64,000 nucleotides of DNA from Fratercula arctica (GCA_947846985.1 CANTUZ010000002.1:59104563-59168562); one strand, 5' to 3'. Positions 24,981 to 38,735 are shown, counted from the stretch's first letter. Program-made: numbers and translations. Notes: generated from the sequence alone by a model not told the origin.

Positions 24981-27093
24981 TGCCCAGGCTGTTTTCTAGA
25001 TAATTCTTACATTCCAGTTCACCTGAACTGAAAAGATGTCTGAAAAAAAGACAAGTTGGCAGGTCTATTTTGCAAGTGTATGTGTTTTCTTCCTATGCAG
25101 GTATGAACAGCCTACATCTAAAATAGCCTCTTTGGGAAGAAAAAAGACATCCTTGGTCTTAATTTAAAGATTTAGAAGAAATACTTATTCCTCCCTCTAA
25201 ATTCAAAGAAAGGAACAGCTCCAGCCTTGCACTTTGGGCAGACAGAGCATCCACTTACCTTACTTTTTATTTTGTATATAGCAGAAAGGCCTGATCTGTT
25301 ATTAAACCCAGATGAATGCATGTGCTTTACTTAAGATAATCCTTCACTGTCTTTCCTCTATTGCGATTGCTGTGAGATAGGTTCTAAGACATTAGCCAAA
25401 TGCAGTGCTTTCTTAAGAAAATGGCTGAGAACTGCCTAATCTCTCTGAAAATTGTTCTGAGAACTCATTTATTTAGCTCAGGAATCTTCTGTCAGATGCC
25501 AATAGCAGCTACAAAGACTTGAATCAGATTATGTGAAAGGACCTTCTCTCAACAAAATTAAGGTTTGAACCCCTCTCTGGTACATATTGTTCCTGCCTGC
25601 AGCATCTTGAATTTTAAATACACTTTCTGTGGTCACTTTTGGCGATGTCATTTCCCTGGTAAAGCTCACAGAAGTCCTTGAGAATATGGGCTCACTACTA
25701 TCTTATGAAAACAAGAAAGGCATATTAAAAAGACACATGAAAATCAGGCATATCTGTTTATGTACAAGGATATTAAGAGCACCAGCTGGGCCCCTAGAAT
25801 TTACCCACTGCACAGCCATGGCTCAGCACCGTCCACTTTACATAGGAGCAGCTTTCTGGGGCATCGGTACAGTGGGAAATGGAGCATGGTGCAGAGCTGT
25901 ACATAATGGCACCATGCAGAGAAAATTGTTTGGTCCTTAGCACCTCTGGAAAGGGCTTAATAACCCTGTAGCAGCTTAGGAGCAGCTGTCCCTGCCTCTC
26001 TTTATGCAGGTAATGCAGACTTTGGTACACAAGCTACTCTGTACTGAGAGGGACAGACCATGTCTTCAGTCTCTCTGCAAAGGCTGCCCCTCCTTCCTTA
26101 CCCGATTAGCTCATTTGTGAACTGGTTTGTCAGGCCCTGTGTTGATGTTGAGCTAGTTGGTTTTGTACTGGGATATCAGCTCTGCTTCTGCTGTCTTACA
26201 GGAGCTAGAGTCACCATCTGTCGTATCTCCACACAGTGAATTCTGCGCTGCTTACAGTCTGGTTATCACTGACTGCAAAGTTCACAGCACTGCTACTTCA
26301 ACAAACAACCCTCATCTGGGACCCCTGTCTGTTACAGATGTAATTGGAATACTTCTTAGGACAGTGTTTGTGTTCCAAAGACCCAATCCACAATGTTCTA
26401 CTGATCTTGGAGTTTGATACCAAGTCCAAATCTGCTACTCATGATCTTTAAGTCATTTGCTCCATGGCATACCCTGCGCATATCCTCAGATCTCTTTTCG
26501 AGTTCAGTACCAATGGTTCTTTCTCACCACCTTTGCACCTCCAAAACAAGTCTCAACCCCAGTGATGAAACCTAGCTGGTAGACTTCATGACAGAAACAA
26601 TATTGTCGTCTGGGTAAATGAAGCTGACCAGAGATGCTTATTTTCCATCTTCAGAGGGGAGTGGTGGCTGAAAATTCTCTCTCTTGGCCTCCTCTGAACT
26701 TGGGTTTATAATCATGATCTTAACAGCAGTCTCATGATTGTCTTTACCTCTACTTGACAATCACACAGAGGAAACCTATCCTGTTCAGAAAGGCTGCACA
26801 ATTCAAGCAAAAGCCAAGTGAGAACAGGAAAGATTGGATAGACTCGTATTATATCCTTTTTCTAAAGAAAACATTTCTGTTGGCTGCTGTCCTAAGAACT
26901 GTCAAAGTGATGGCTGTAGGAGCGCACCATATGGGTTTATGATCTACTTCTCTTCAAGTGGAAATACTGTATGCACTCCCTTGAAAAGGACTGGGAATTG
27001 GTATTTTGACAGAATACCTCAGAAAAGCACTATGTCACGAAACATAGTACAAAATAAAAACAATATACTAGTTAATGGTTCTTTTATTTTACA

Positions 27094-27112
27094 TTTTCTT
27101 TCTTTCTTTCTC
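27094..27112 (+). repeat. TTTC-type microsatellite
   Basis: A pyrimidine-only run made mostly of TTTC units, ending TTTCTTTCTC. It is a simple repeat. Confidence 0.85.
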
Positions 27113-27718
27113 GAGAAGCAATGTAGTTTCAAAGTAGCTTATGTATAAATCTCTTTAAAAAATCCCTCTTTGATATCACTCCATTTCCTCTCCTTTGGCT
27201 TTCTCTCTTTGCTTCCCACGCTCCTTTATGGGGTTTAGCGAGTGAGACGCGAGTTACACTGACGGAACAAACATGATAAATTCCTGCTGCCCTATGAAAT
27301 TTGTTCAGTAGAGTTCCTCTGCTGCCGCGAATCTTAATGCTGTTCTCAGGCAGCATTTTCAATCCATCAGATACTGTACAGCTGCATATGTGCACCACAG
27401 TGGGAAGATTTATGGGTTCCTATTTTTAGGATCTCATGTTTTGGCGCCTCCATGCTGTTCATTTGCCCAAAGTATATTCTGCTAATTAAACCTTAAGACC
27501 TAAATTACAATATACTTAGGGATGTTCAGCCAATGAAGTAATACAATCATCTGAATATTTCTTGCTTGTATGAATTTCTATATGAAATAACTTTATTACA
27601 AAGTAAAGATAGTATAATGCCATCTTTTTTCATTTTGAAAGGAAAATATACATTGCTTTTTACTAACCTTTCAATGCACAGTTATGCTATTTTTTGTTAT
27701 TTCATTATATCTAATATA

Positions 27719-27756
27719 TGTATACACTTGATTTAATAGATGTATACAGTTGATTT
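27719..27756 (+). repeat. Two-copy 22-bp tandem repeat
   Basis: TGTATACACTTGATTT at 27719 recurs as TGTATACAGTTGATTT at 27741, 22 bases later, with one change in the shared 16 bases. Confidence 0.85.
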
Positions 27757-28281
27757 CAATCATGCAATAGTTTTTATCTTGAAAAACTCTGGATGAGGAT
27801 GTTTTAAACAGCTGAAAACATGAAAGTTAAAGGAAAGCAGCAGGATCAGTTTTATGCTGAAATGGCATTGGCAGCCACTGGAAACTCTTGTGTCTGTATC
27901 CTGAGCCCCAGCTTGCTTATGCTGGTATTAATCTCTCATTTTGGCACATCGTATCTTTCATAATTAGCCTTGTTTAGCAGTCTGCCTTAAAACAACACAC
28001 TCAACTTGTAACCCTTTTGCCATCCATAGCAAAGAGTGCTATTTACCTTAATGTAATACAAACAAATCACTTCATAATCGTGTCATGCAGTCTCATTTTA
28101 CCTATGAGAAGCGGAGTTCTCAGTTATTTAGTACACATTGATTAATAATATGACACAACATTGATTCACATCCACACCTGACCACCAATTTTCTTGACTG
28201 AAAGTGTTAAGGGTGAAAATGAAATTTCTTGAAAATGTTTAAATCTTTTCCATTAAGATGGTGCTACTGTGAAGTTAGGAA

Positions 28282-28302
28282 TTTTTTTTTTTTTTTTTTT
28301 TT
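28282..28302 (+). repeat. 21-base poly-T run
   Basis: Uninterrupted T run. On the minus strand this would be a poly-A tract, but no retrotransposed gene or LINE body could be recognised beside it. Confidence 0.95.
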
Positions 28303-29407
28303 AATGGAGGATAACTTTAGGGCTCATGAAAAATGAATATAAGAAACAGAGGAGAAATCCTTGATGCAGAAGATGTGAAAAACAGACTTCAATAAAGCAG
28401 CAAGAAATGAAGCCATCTGAATTCAAGAAACCTGTGATGCACTGAATTTAGGACTAATGGAGAACTAAGTTAAATTTCTCATCTTATTAGAATTATGCAT
28501 ATTGAATGAAGAAATTGAATATAATGGAAAGCAAGTCTTACTAACAGCCTGGAATTTCCAGGCATTAAAATGAGATGAGGGGATAAGAAAGGCTAAACTG
28601 GAGAAGGCTAAAAAGATACATTTGGGGCATGTTAATACAGACAGTACTGCCATCTGAATCCGCCCTCTCCAGTTAACACACAGGGAAACCTGGACATGAA
28701 TCTTTGTCCTTCTCCATCTAATGGGAAAATAGCTAGTTCTGTAGCCCTGTCTCCTTTGCTTATGGGACAATATAGAAGGTACTTGTTAAATCTTTACTTT
28801 GAGAGAAAAGCAGACATCAGAGACTAGAAAAACTCAATGGTGTGAGAAGGGAAGTAGTTGTAAAGAATCATGGAAACATTATCTGGCTAAGTGAACCAGA
28901 ATTATCACCAAAACTGCTGTTTTTATTTCTGCTTCACTGCCAAGCCCTGCAACTAGATCCCTTATCATTCTCCCTCCTGGCTTCCCACATAAAAAAAAGG
29001 TAACGAAAATTCATTGCAGAGGATGGGCTCTTCCCTTCAGTCCTGAGAAGTTTAGGTAAAAATTATACACTGCATCTTTGGGCTTTAGTACCTTTTCTAG
29101 AAATCCCAGGGCTGCCACAGCCCAAGGGTGGTGATACCAGTGTGAATTCATAGAGCTGTTTAACTGACAAGGTAAAAGTGTCACAAAAGCATTCTCTGAA
29201 TCCCAGTTATTCTGCCTGGTTTTGGAACAGGTCTTTCTGAATAGATAGAAGGAGATGCAGCCCTCAGCAAGGGCATCCTCATGAAGACAGGTGCTCTTTT
29301 CCTTCCCCTGACTCCCCACTCTGGTTTCCAAGATACTGCCATTTGGACAATTGTATCTTGCATTTCTTACTGTAAGGTACTGCTGGGTTGCTTTCTACTT
29401 TCAGCAG

Positions 29408-29452
29408 GGATAATACCAGCTCGGATTATACCAGCAGGGATAATATCACCAT
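29408..29452 (+). repeat. Three-copy 15-bp tandem repeat
   Basis: GGATAATACCAGCTC, GGATTATACCAGCAG and GGATAATATCACCAT follow each other. Because 15 is a multiple of three, the frame through it gives a repeated Gly-Ile-Ile-Pro-like peptide in a short open frame. I see no sign that it is translated. Confidence 0.9.
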
Positions 29453-32400
29453 TTTTAAGTGAATTGGTTTTCTAATCCACTTGGTAGGAAGTGGTGGCTT
29501 TTCCCTTCTGGAGGTACAAAATTTCCAAGCACTGGGAAGCTGGGAGCTGGAGGAGCTCTAAGACTAGGTTATGCAGTGGTACTATGCTCTGCTTAAAGAT
29601 GACCCACTTGCTTCAGCTTGGGAACAACAATGGTAAAATGGGTTAAAAAGTCCATGCTTTTCCTCAGCACTGGAATTTAAAGAAATACATGACACAGCAG
29701 TTGTGTCAGATGCTTAGATACTTACATCATAATCTGCCAAAGAGTTGGTTGGTAGAGATCCATCTATTTGACTGGCAATGAGATTTAGTAGTCTGGACAT
29801 TGAAATGGATAAGGCAACTAGTTATGGCTTAATTCTGGTTAGGTGACAGCATAAATCCTACCCATGTAGGATTCAGTAAAATAAGAATGTTTCTTTATGT
29901 CACAGACCTGATGTTGTGTCACTTGATATTAGTTGGAGAAAGTGTTAGATGAGATGGTGAATACTTCCAGCATTATCATCCCATTTTTATGTGTGCCACA
30001 TAGTGGAGGGGTTTTTTTTAACATGGATTTTCAGATCAGATGATCCTAATGTTCCCTTCTGTCCTTAAAAATGTGTAAATCCCTCTGACTGAAGTGACGC
30101 TCTCCAAGAAAGAGGGCATCTAAGAAGCGTGTTCCACAGTCCTGTCTACCAGTAGACTATTCCTTTCCAAATTCAAAAGTTCAGGATGTCACTGCAATAG
30201 CTAATGTCCACATATGAGCTCAATTATAAAAGCTGGAAAACTATTATTGCAAATTAACATGGATATTTTATCAAAACGACATATTTATGGGTGAGAATTT
30301 TTATGGCAATGTAACCTACGGACAGCAAATCTGCAGAGCTGTCATTGTATCCTTGGAGATCACTAATCAAAGTTGGCAGAAAGGACCAGGGTATAAAGAA
30401 TATACTTTCTAAGAGTCCCCCGGCTAGAATGTAGACAGGATATCTTGTGCTCTAACCTTCATCTTCTCTAGATGTGACAGGAGAACAGTTGTTATTAACT
30501 ATAGAAGACTTTCTGTGAGTTTGGTTTGTTGGTGCTTTCTCTTTTCTGGCTTTATATCAATGACACATAATATCTCCAGTGGCCCAGGCAACTCCTTTGA
30601 TCATTATTGTATTCCAGAATATATGCACCACGTGTATAAAATGTCAACAATTATTTAAGTACAATATCCTGCACTGTACAATGCAAACACTGACTACATG
30701 CAGAAGATGAGCAAATCTTCACATTCTCTTTGAAATATTGTGTTAAGTAACCCTACAATGCCTTATTTCTATTCAAAGTCAGACTGGTTGCTTCAGGGCA
30801 TAATTGGTTGGTTCATTCTTCAGTGCTGACAGTTATTTTACAAAATCATAAAACTGATTTTATCTCTGTAGTCTCTGCAACACACAGGTACTGATGGGAT
30901 TATGTTTTGTGAGCATTCTCACATTAATGACATAGACACTGAATTTTTTACTAAATCAGGGGATGTCTTGTTTGTCCTGTGGAGAACGTAGTTTGGAGAA
31001 AGTTTGAATTATGACAGTTTTCAAATCTGTTTGAAAACTGAGGGATATTTGTGTGAATTCCTTAAAACCATATTCATTTATTTGATAACTGTATCTGACT
31101 ATTTTCATTTGAAGCAGAATAGTTATTTGCATTATTGCTGTTAACTACATATGGCTGGTTGGCACCAGTAACTGAATAGGGAAAGGAAATAAAACCATGG
31201 AGTTCAAGCTGATGTAAATTTTTTCTAAAAAGAGAAATAGTAGTATTTGGGTTATTTGTATACATCTATATATAGAATTTAGTGCTGTCATAGACACATG
31301 CCCCATAAGAGCGTGCTATTGAAAGCCACGTTTTTTACACTGCTCCATGATACATATACACCTGCTTTAATTCCTTCATAATTACTAAATTGTTTTCAAG
31401 TTATCAATGCATTTTACATGCTAACCTAAATATACATCTGAGTTAAAGACAGGACAATTTTATCTGACACATTAAAAAAATATCAAATTTTAAATCAATT
31501 TTAAAGCTGACAAAAAAAAGTCAGCTATCTTGTTTTTAAAGTTACTCACTGCTTTGAGTAAAGAGAAGCATGAGACTTTGTTCTTTCTTATATATTTCTC
31601 CAACAGCCTTCAAAGCATGGCAAGAATTGCTTTTAAACAAAGGATCCCTGTAGTGTGAACAGCAGTTATCTCCATGTAATTAGAAATACATGCCTTTTTA
31701 GTTCACTAAAACAATTAAAGCAGGTTAAATACTAGGGACAAATGTACGCTAATATACATTCCTATTTAAAAGAAACATTTAATTTTGACTGCATTGATGC
31801 TTTCATGCTTCTTGCATAACTATATCTTGAGATTTAAAATCCTTTATGTTGCAGACAGTTGCAATAACTGACACTTTCATCTCCCAAAACCTATTTGACT
31901 TCCTTCTTATTTCAATCATCTCAGACCATTGCAGCTTATGAGGACAAATTCATGTTTGAACTTTCCGTTGACTAAAATGCTTCATTAATTATGTCTATGT
32001 AATATTTAATAACTGAACAGAGGTTTGATGGAACAGCTCTAAAATGCAGTTTGGGAGCCTTGCAAGAAATGCAAAAGGGAGGAGACCTCATATAGACTTT
32101 GGTAAGGGGGAGCAGAGGAAATTTGGGAATAAAGTGTCAAAGACAAGTATTTTCAGTGTTGTAATGTGACATGAGCACACGTACCTCGGTGGCTGCTGCT
32201 AATGATAGTGACAGAAGCTACAGCTTTCTCAGTCTCTCTTGGTACATCTGTGCTGAGAATTGATAGTAGATGACACCAGAAGACTGCTCCAGAGGCCCCT
32301 AATATTTTCTATTGGCTCCTTTGCTATTTAAACTTCAGTGATGCTAGAGCAGGAACAAAAAAAAGTTTCTACGTTTTACAAGAATAATTTTCTGAAAAAA

Positions 32401-35400
32401 TGTCCTCAAATTGACTGTCAACAAACACCTGCAATCTTGAAATTCTCACAAACTGATAATCAGAAAATGTGTGCAAATTTAATAATTCAGTTTGCCAAAC
32501 AGACTACACAGAAGAAATAAAAGTGACACTGCTTTTATAAGACAGAGATTTGTCAGGACTGCATATTTCTCACAAACAGCTTTACTTGTCACATCAGCAT
32601 TTTCCAAAAATTGTAAATTTCCTGCCCTCTAAGTAATTTTTGTTGTGGCAGGAGAGCCTTAAAAATAGAAGACCTTCAACATGAAAGACTATAGATCAGT
32701 CTAAACCATAACAGGAATTAGGTTCACTCACATTGCTCTTGCTAAGCTATTCCCTCAACCCCGTTTCTTTGACCTATTCCTCACTTCTCTTCTTTCCAGC
32801 TTCCCCTTTTCTACCACATGCAGTTGTCTCCACTGTTAAGGTCTTTCACAGGCTGCATCAATCTGGAATCCTTCCTGTGTGAAGAAGTTACCTCATGATG
32901 CTTATCAGTCTTTATCTACCACTTCTGATTTTTCCAATAGGTGGTGAAAAAGGAATACACCTAGATAAGGTCTGCCAGATTGGTAGCAAGAGCAGATTGT
33001 GTCTCATTAAGCTTATTGGATGGTTCCCACAGAAATAATTTAGCAAAGTAAAGATTTGTAGTGCCTATGAGTGATGCAAAGCCAACATAACTGTTAAGAG
33101 AAATGATGCTACTGCAGCCAATGCACCTTGATGAATATCTTTAAACTTGTGAAGAGTGGTCTATAGTGCGATGATACAGGAACTGAAAGAAGGTTGTTTT
33201 GTGACTCCTTGCATAGTCATTGTCTTCAAAGACCACAAGTATTTTTTTTTAAGCATATATATGCCAATAAATACACTTCAAGTTAATTTTCCTGGTGCCA
33301 CCCAATTTGTCCACAGAATCCAAACTACACTCCCAGTTGAACTAGCTGGGATTTGTGAATCAAATTATCACTGGTGGGTTGTGACTGAAGAGGGTACAGC
33401 ATCACAGCCATTTGCTTGGCTGCTAATAATTGTTAATCAACCACTTCTTAGTACCACTTGCTGACATTACATTTGATACCACGCAAAGCAAGTTAATCTC
33501 TCTTACGGAGAGGGCCTCTCACTCAGTTAGCTGGGAATATATTTAGAAGCCATGAAAATAGTGTGTCAAGATTTCAATATCGTTGGTAAGCATTATGGAT
33601 GAGGAAATAACCCTTACCAGACATGTCAGGAAGTGATTTGCTCTCAGTAATGCAGAGAGATTACAGTGTACAAAGAAATAATGTGCTTTGAAACTTCAGT
33701 AGGAAAGACATTTTTTTTCTTGCGGGAAAGATGTGCATATCCTTGTGAGTTAAATGCACTTCAGCACAGGGCAGAGAGGGTGGGAGGGAAAATCAGTGCA
33801 TGCTGGAGCGAGCTGCAGAGTGCATTTTTGCCCCGTAAAGGGGTTGTACATGGTATAACAATAAATCTCAGGGTGTGTGACTGGACTGGGGGTGACAAGG
33901 GTGTGGAAAAGGATTACAGCTGGTGTACTCCCTTCTGTTTGTCTGGGTGTATGGAAAGTAGTCATGTTATACGATGAGTTGGAGAATTCAAGAGGCCATC
34001 AGAGTCCTTGAGACAAGCGGCGCAAAATGGTCCAGTAGGAAACACAGCTCTTGCCTGCCTGTCTGTCCAGCCAAGGCCTGAATGGTACACGCTCATGGTG
34101 GAGTCTTCATGTAACTTGAAAACTGTTGCTGATATATATGTTTAAGCCCACTGCTGAAATATAATACTGGGCTTTCAGAGATTTACAGTGTGCTGTGTGA
34201 AAGTTGCTCTGAGAACTTCACTTAGAAAGGGGTGGTTTTGGATTCTCTTGCAGTATTTCAGACCGGTTGTCAAATATTACTACTAGATCTCCATGAATTT
34301 TCATGGTGTCTCCATTTCTCAGGGAGAGGCAAGAAACCCCTAAGCCTTAAATCTTCTTGCAGCTTTCTCTGTATCAAAATATCAACACGACACAGAGCTC
34401 TCACAGGTGTCTATGCAGGAGTACAGTCATCAATGAACTTGAACCACTCTAAAACAGGTTCGTCTTCTACAATAGTGAGTGCAGTTTCTTTGGGCATTGT
34501 AATAATGGATGCACGTGCTAAATCTAACCTGCAGATAAGGTGATTTTTATTGGAAAATCATCATTGCCATATTTTCAGTAGGAAACAAAAAAGTTGAAAA
34601 AAAGGAACAATAACTGGCAGAGTCTGGAAGAAGTCTAGATAGGAGATTGCACATGACATAGTTCTGAAATATTTGTCAGGAGCACATAAAGATGGATGAT
34701 ATATTTTAGCTAAACATATTTTTTTTTTTTTCCTGCCATAAGAGGTAGATGTAACTTCAATGGTCCATTTAGCAAATTTTATTTCTTTTTTCGAATTCTT
34801 CTGAAATCTCCTTAAACATTCCCACCTACCTTCCAGTAGTTCATTGTTTTTAAACAAGATGGTTTAATGTAGGAACACAAAAGGATGTTTCCTTCTGAAC
34901 TAAAATCAAATAAAATGTTTCATTCAGACTGAAATTTTTTATGATATTTATTTGGATTGATTTTTATTTTCAGGCAAACTCAAAAGGATTGCAAAAAATC
35001 CAAATTGATAGTAAATTAAAAGAAACTCCATAACCAGCTTAGTCATTCATCTGCCAGAGTGGTAGAAAGTTACTACTGTTGTAGTGATGAGGCTGGGCTA
35101 GTGTCTAGAAAGGAAAACCGGAAGGAAAACAGACTGCAGATCAAATAACTAGGATAGTGAAAGAAATCAGGAAAATTGTTCTGCTTCTAATGGAAGGCTG
35201 TAGGAATTGGGTTGGCCCTAGAAAAGCTGAGATAATGATAAAAGTGGGTGTAATAAAAGGTTTTAAGCTGTCAAGGTCTGTTATATGGTTAATCAGTTCA
35301 GCCTCAAAATGCATCTGGAAAGAGTCCTTCAAATCCCCTCTTCCAGTGGCAAACCAAAAAATAAGCCAGACTTTAAAAAATGTACAGATCCCACTTAGAT

Positions 35401-38060
35401 GTATATGTGTATATGTCTTAATTTTTATCTTTCGTCATCGGTTATTGCTGGAGCCTGGTTTTTGAAAGACCAATATATTTTGATATTTTATTGAGATCAC
35501 AGTAATCTTAAAACCTGGCCCATAATCTCTGTTGGTCAAACTGGGTACAAGAATACTTTCAACATTATATATGTTTCCAAGTATTTGCTAGCAGGTGGGT
35601 CCTAAACTACTAAAATTGGGAGTATTTAAAACGTTTGAGTTAAAGAGTGATAATCTCGTATTCCTTATGAGTCATTCATAAGAGTTCAACAATACAGTTA
35701 ATCAAAATCTATGGAAGAGCATAATTCACAGAAGGTAAGCAGCTTCTAAAAAGAGGTCAAATCTTTAGTTTTTGAAAGGTCTTGGTTTTGTCTTTAAATT
35801 GAAAAAAAGTACAGACAAAAACCTCTTGGGTGAAGTTTAATTAAAGGTGATGTGAAGCCAAGTGTAAATATATCTTCCGAGATTAAAATTTCTGCATCTC
35901 TGCACAGGACGGGTACCCAGTGCCATGTTTAAAATGCAGATTATTAAGTCTTTCATTAGGCATCCAATTTGGCGTTCAATTTGAAGTCAGTGCAACTTCT
36001 GCAATTAACTGTAATGAAACAGGTTTGGACCTTAGTGTTGTTGGCAAAAGCAACATAAAATCTGAATCCTACCCTCTACCTGCATTAAAGGTTCTCCTTG
36101 AATGGGACTGAAGCCGGAAGTGCAATTGCCTGGAAATTCCCTAACGCTCAGTTTAATGCACTGGGGATGTCTAAGTTTCTTGTTATTGTGGCTGGCTTTT
36201 GAAGAGGAATAATACCTTCTGAATTCTGCCTCTGTAGTTTTGTCAGAGGAGGATATTATCATTGCTGATGGGGAAAATGAACGAAGAGAAAAAATATTAC
36301 TCACCCAGCATCTGACTGTAAACTCTGCAGTTTTTAAAGCTTTAAGCATGGGATTACTTAAAGCGGTGCAGGAGGCAGACTGAAGCTTTCCACAAGTCCT
36401 GAGAGCAGGCTGGGTGCAAGCCAGGTCCATGCTGGAGCCCACAGCTGTGTCAGTGTGGTGCCCCACCTGAGGCACGGGTCCTGATGGGCCGTCAGCGCAT
36501 CTCCAGGAACAAGCTGGCCCAAAGAGTGGGCATGCTGCGCTGCAGACATGCTCTGCCTCTGCTGCTGAGGAAAGCTTGCCGCCTGTAGATCTGCCTGGAG
36601 AACGTGCTGCGTGGTGCAGTAGGTGCACCAGCTCTTGCTGAGATACTGCTCACTGTTCCTCTGGTAGCCTTTTGGACAACTGAGCTGTTTGGCACTGTCA
36701 AACACTGACGCTTAACAAATGGAAGCAAGACATGACATCTGCTCAGCACTCCCCCAAGTCTCTGAGTAGTTTTGGCCCGATCCCGCTGCAATTAAAGCAA
36801 TTTCAGCTGGGTGACAGCTTATCTTCACACAGATGCCTCAAAGGCAAAATGAGTGTGATTCAGTAAAGTCACTAACATATCTCAGTCTGGGTGGGGTATG
36901 GACTAGGGACAGCTCCAGTATGACCACCAAAGGAGGTTAAAATGGCCCCTCTGTAATGCAGAACACTTTTCATGGAATTAAGTACACAAGGAGGGACAAC
37001 AATGCACAAAGAAGACCTTCAGCAAATTATTTTCAAATTGAGACTGTAGTTAATGCAATTAGCAATGCAAATAAAAAGGATTTTATTGTCCCTAAACTCT
37101 CGTGCTGATTGTCCTTTTATAGTGTTTTAATGCTTAGGAATGAAATAAAAAGAAAGATGATTAGTTTATAAAAGTGTTAGGATCAGCAGTGACATTACGA
37201 CTAGTCATTACAAACTGCCTTCGCTTGTTGGCTGTCCTGACATAGTCAGTTGTGTTTAAACAGATAAGAACTAGCAATCCCACACTAAACAGACCAGTAA
37301 ATAGCAGGACTGTCTTCTGAGATTTAGCACCGAGCCACAGACTGTTAATGGGAGAATGGAAGCTGTGAGAGGGAGTGAGTCCTGTTCCAACTGCTAATTA
37401 ATCCGATATATAAATCCTCAAAGAGAGATCTTGTGCCCAACAAAATGAGGCTCTTGTTTTCGTGGAAGGTGCTTTTCTAATAGCAAAAGAGAAAATAATA
37501 ATAATTAGCCAGTTGACTTGGAAGGCTTTATGTGGGAAGTACACAGTGTTATGTGTGAATACGTTGCCAAATGGAGAGCTTTCTTTATTTATTGGAGTGT
37601 TTGGAGCAACAAACTAGAGACTTTGCGTATTAGATTGCAATTTGCATATTTACTGAAATACTTTGCCTTTTTTCTACTGCTTACCCTCCCTTCCCTCAGA
37701 AACAGCCCTACAGCAGAGCAGCCACATTTCTCTGAGCCAGTTTCATCTGCTGACATCAATGGATTTGCACCACAGATGAATGTGGCTGTTTGTGCCTCAT
37801 CCTGGTAATGATGGCAGCTGTTAGGCTTGACCGTGAACTCAAGAATCCCATCGTCTGTCACTGTGTTTCTCTTCCCAACAGGGTTTTTGTCAAAATAGTT
37901 ACGCTGGGAGGACAGCACTGTGGCGTGCACAGCAGGCCCCAGCCTTCTGCTCAAATCCAGCACAGAGGTGCAAAGCTTTTGCTTGCATTTTCTTGCTGGT
38001 GGGTCCTATGATCACAGACAGAAAGGGGAAGAAGCTGGGCAGAAAAAACACCCTCACCAG
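29453..38060. other. Unique stretch, no recognisable gene
   Basis: No gene is recognised. A perfect hairpin lies at 31015-31040. The region holds several splice-bounded short open frames on the minus strand (29726-29792, 30320-30362, 31550-31647) that are discussed in the findings. The longest frame, 198 codons on the minus strand at 36032-36628, overlaps two others (115 and 99 codons) in a GC-richer patch and has no recognisable domain. The plus frame 35157-35465 (102 codons) also matches nothing I know. Confidence 0.5.
31015..31040. repeat. Perfect 11-bp hairpin
   Basis: CAGTTTTCAAA at 31015-31025 pairs with TTTGAAAACTG at 31030-31040 around the loop TCTG. It has no following T run on the plus strand and no gene end beside it, so I do not call it a terminator. 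Confidence 0.85.
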
Positions 38061-38735
38061 TGTTATGGTTTGAGGAACTCACAACAATGTATTGTCATTT
38101 AGACAGTTATTCCATCACCCAATGACCCCTCCTCACCCGGGAAGGGGAACAGGGAAAAACCAAGGAAACTCGAGGGCTGAAATACAAACAGATTTAATAG
38201 AATAAGACTAAATAATTAACATTAATAATACTAAAGAATTAGTATTGATCCCAATGCCAATATAAAATATACAAGGATTATGCTCAGCCAACTCTACCAG
38301 CAGGAAGCTGTGCACTCCCAGCAGTGGACTGCAAATGTCGGACACTGCGAGCGTTACGGCTTCGGGAGGAAGGGAAGGGCTCAGGGGTCCGGCACCAGAG
38401 CAAGAAGTTCTCAGGATCACAGCCATCACGGGAGAGAGGGAACTTCTCAGAAAACTTTCTAATTTATATGGAATGTGGCGTTCATGGTATGAAATAATCC
38501 TGTTGGCCAGCTTGGCTCAAGTGCTCGGGTCTTGCTCCTCCTTGTCCCTGCACCTGGCTAGTTCGAAAACACTGGCACCTTGAAACTCACATATCATAGC
38601 TGGCTATAGAGTAAATGTTTTCTGAAGTGTAAGTATATAAAGTAAATATTTTCTAGAAGACACTAGAATCTTCTAAAAGTGCAGTTTTTCCAGGCATTAG
38701 AAGAGAAATTAGTCCTGTGTCACTCAAACCAGAAA
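38061..38735. mobile_element. Probable solo LTR of avian ERVL-type retrovirus
   Basis: The segment follows the layout of a common bird ERV LTR as I remember it. It opens TGTTATGGTTTGAG, has an AACAGATTTAATAGAATAAG-like stretch at about 38190, then a diagnostic block at 38487-38570 beginning TGGTATGAAATAATC and continuing GTTGGCCAGCTTGGCTC, and closes CACTCAAACCAGA. The outer words TGGTTTGAG (from 38066) and CTCAAACCA (to 38731) are inverted copies. CpGs at 38345-38395 contrast with the flanks. ACCAG occurs just before the start (38056-38060) and again at 38728-38732, so it could be a target duplication or part of the end. No partner LTR or viral gene is present. TATA-like words occur on both strands (near 38465 and 38632), so I leave orientation open. 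Confidence 0.65.

Larger units (their letters stand above)
20776..29407. other. Unique stretch with small satellites, no recognisable gene
   Basis: No gene or interspersed repeat is recognised. Listed separately are an AAAT microsatellite (21204), a 22-bp tandem pair (23510), (CA)7 (24967), a TTTC run (27094), another 22-bp pair (27719) and a 21-base T run (28282). A CATGACA/TGTCATG palindrome lies at 23833-23849. The GC-richer 22450-22960 interval has overlapping open frames up to 130 codons in several phases and no domain. Confidence 0.55.

Noticed and set aside
28282..28302. Poly-T run considered as the tail of a processed pseudogene
   Set aside because: No gene-like sequence is recognisable on the side where the body should lie.
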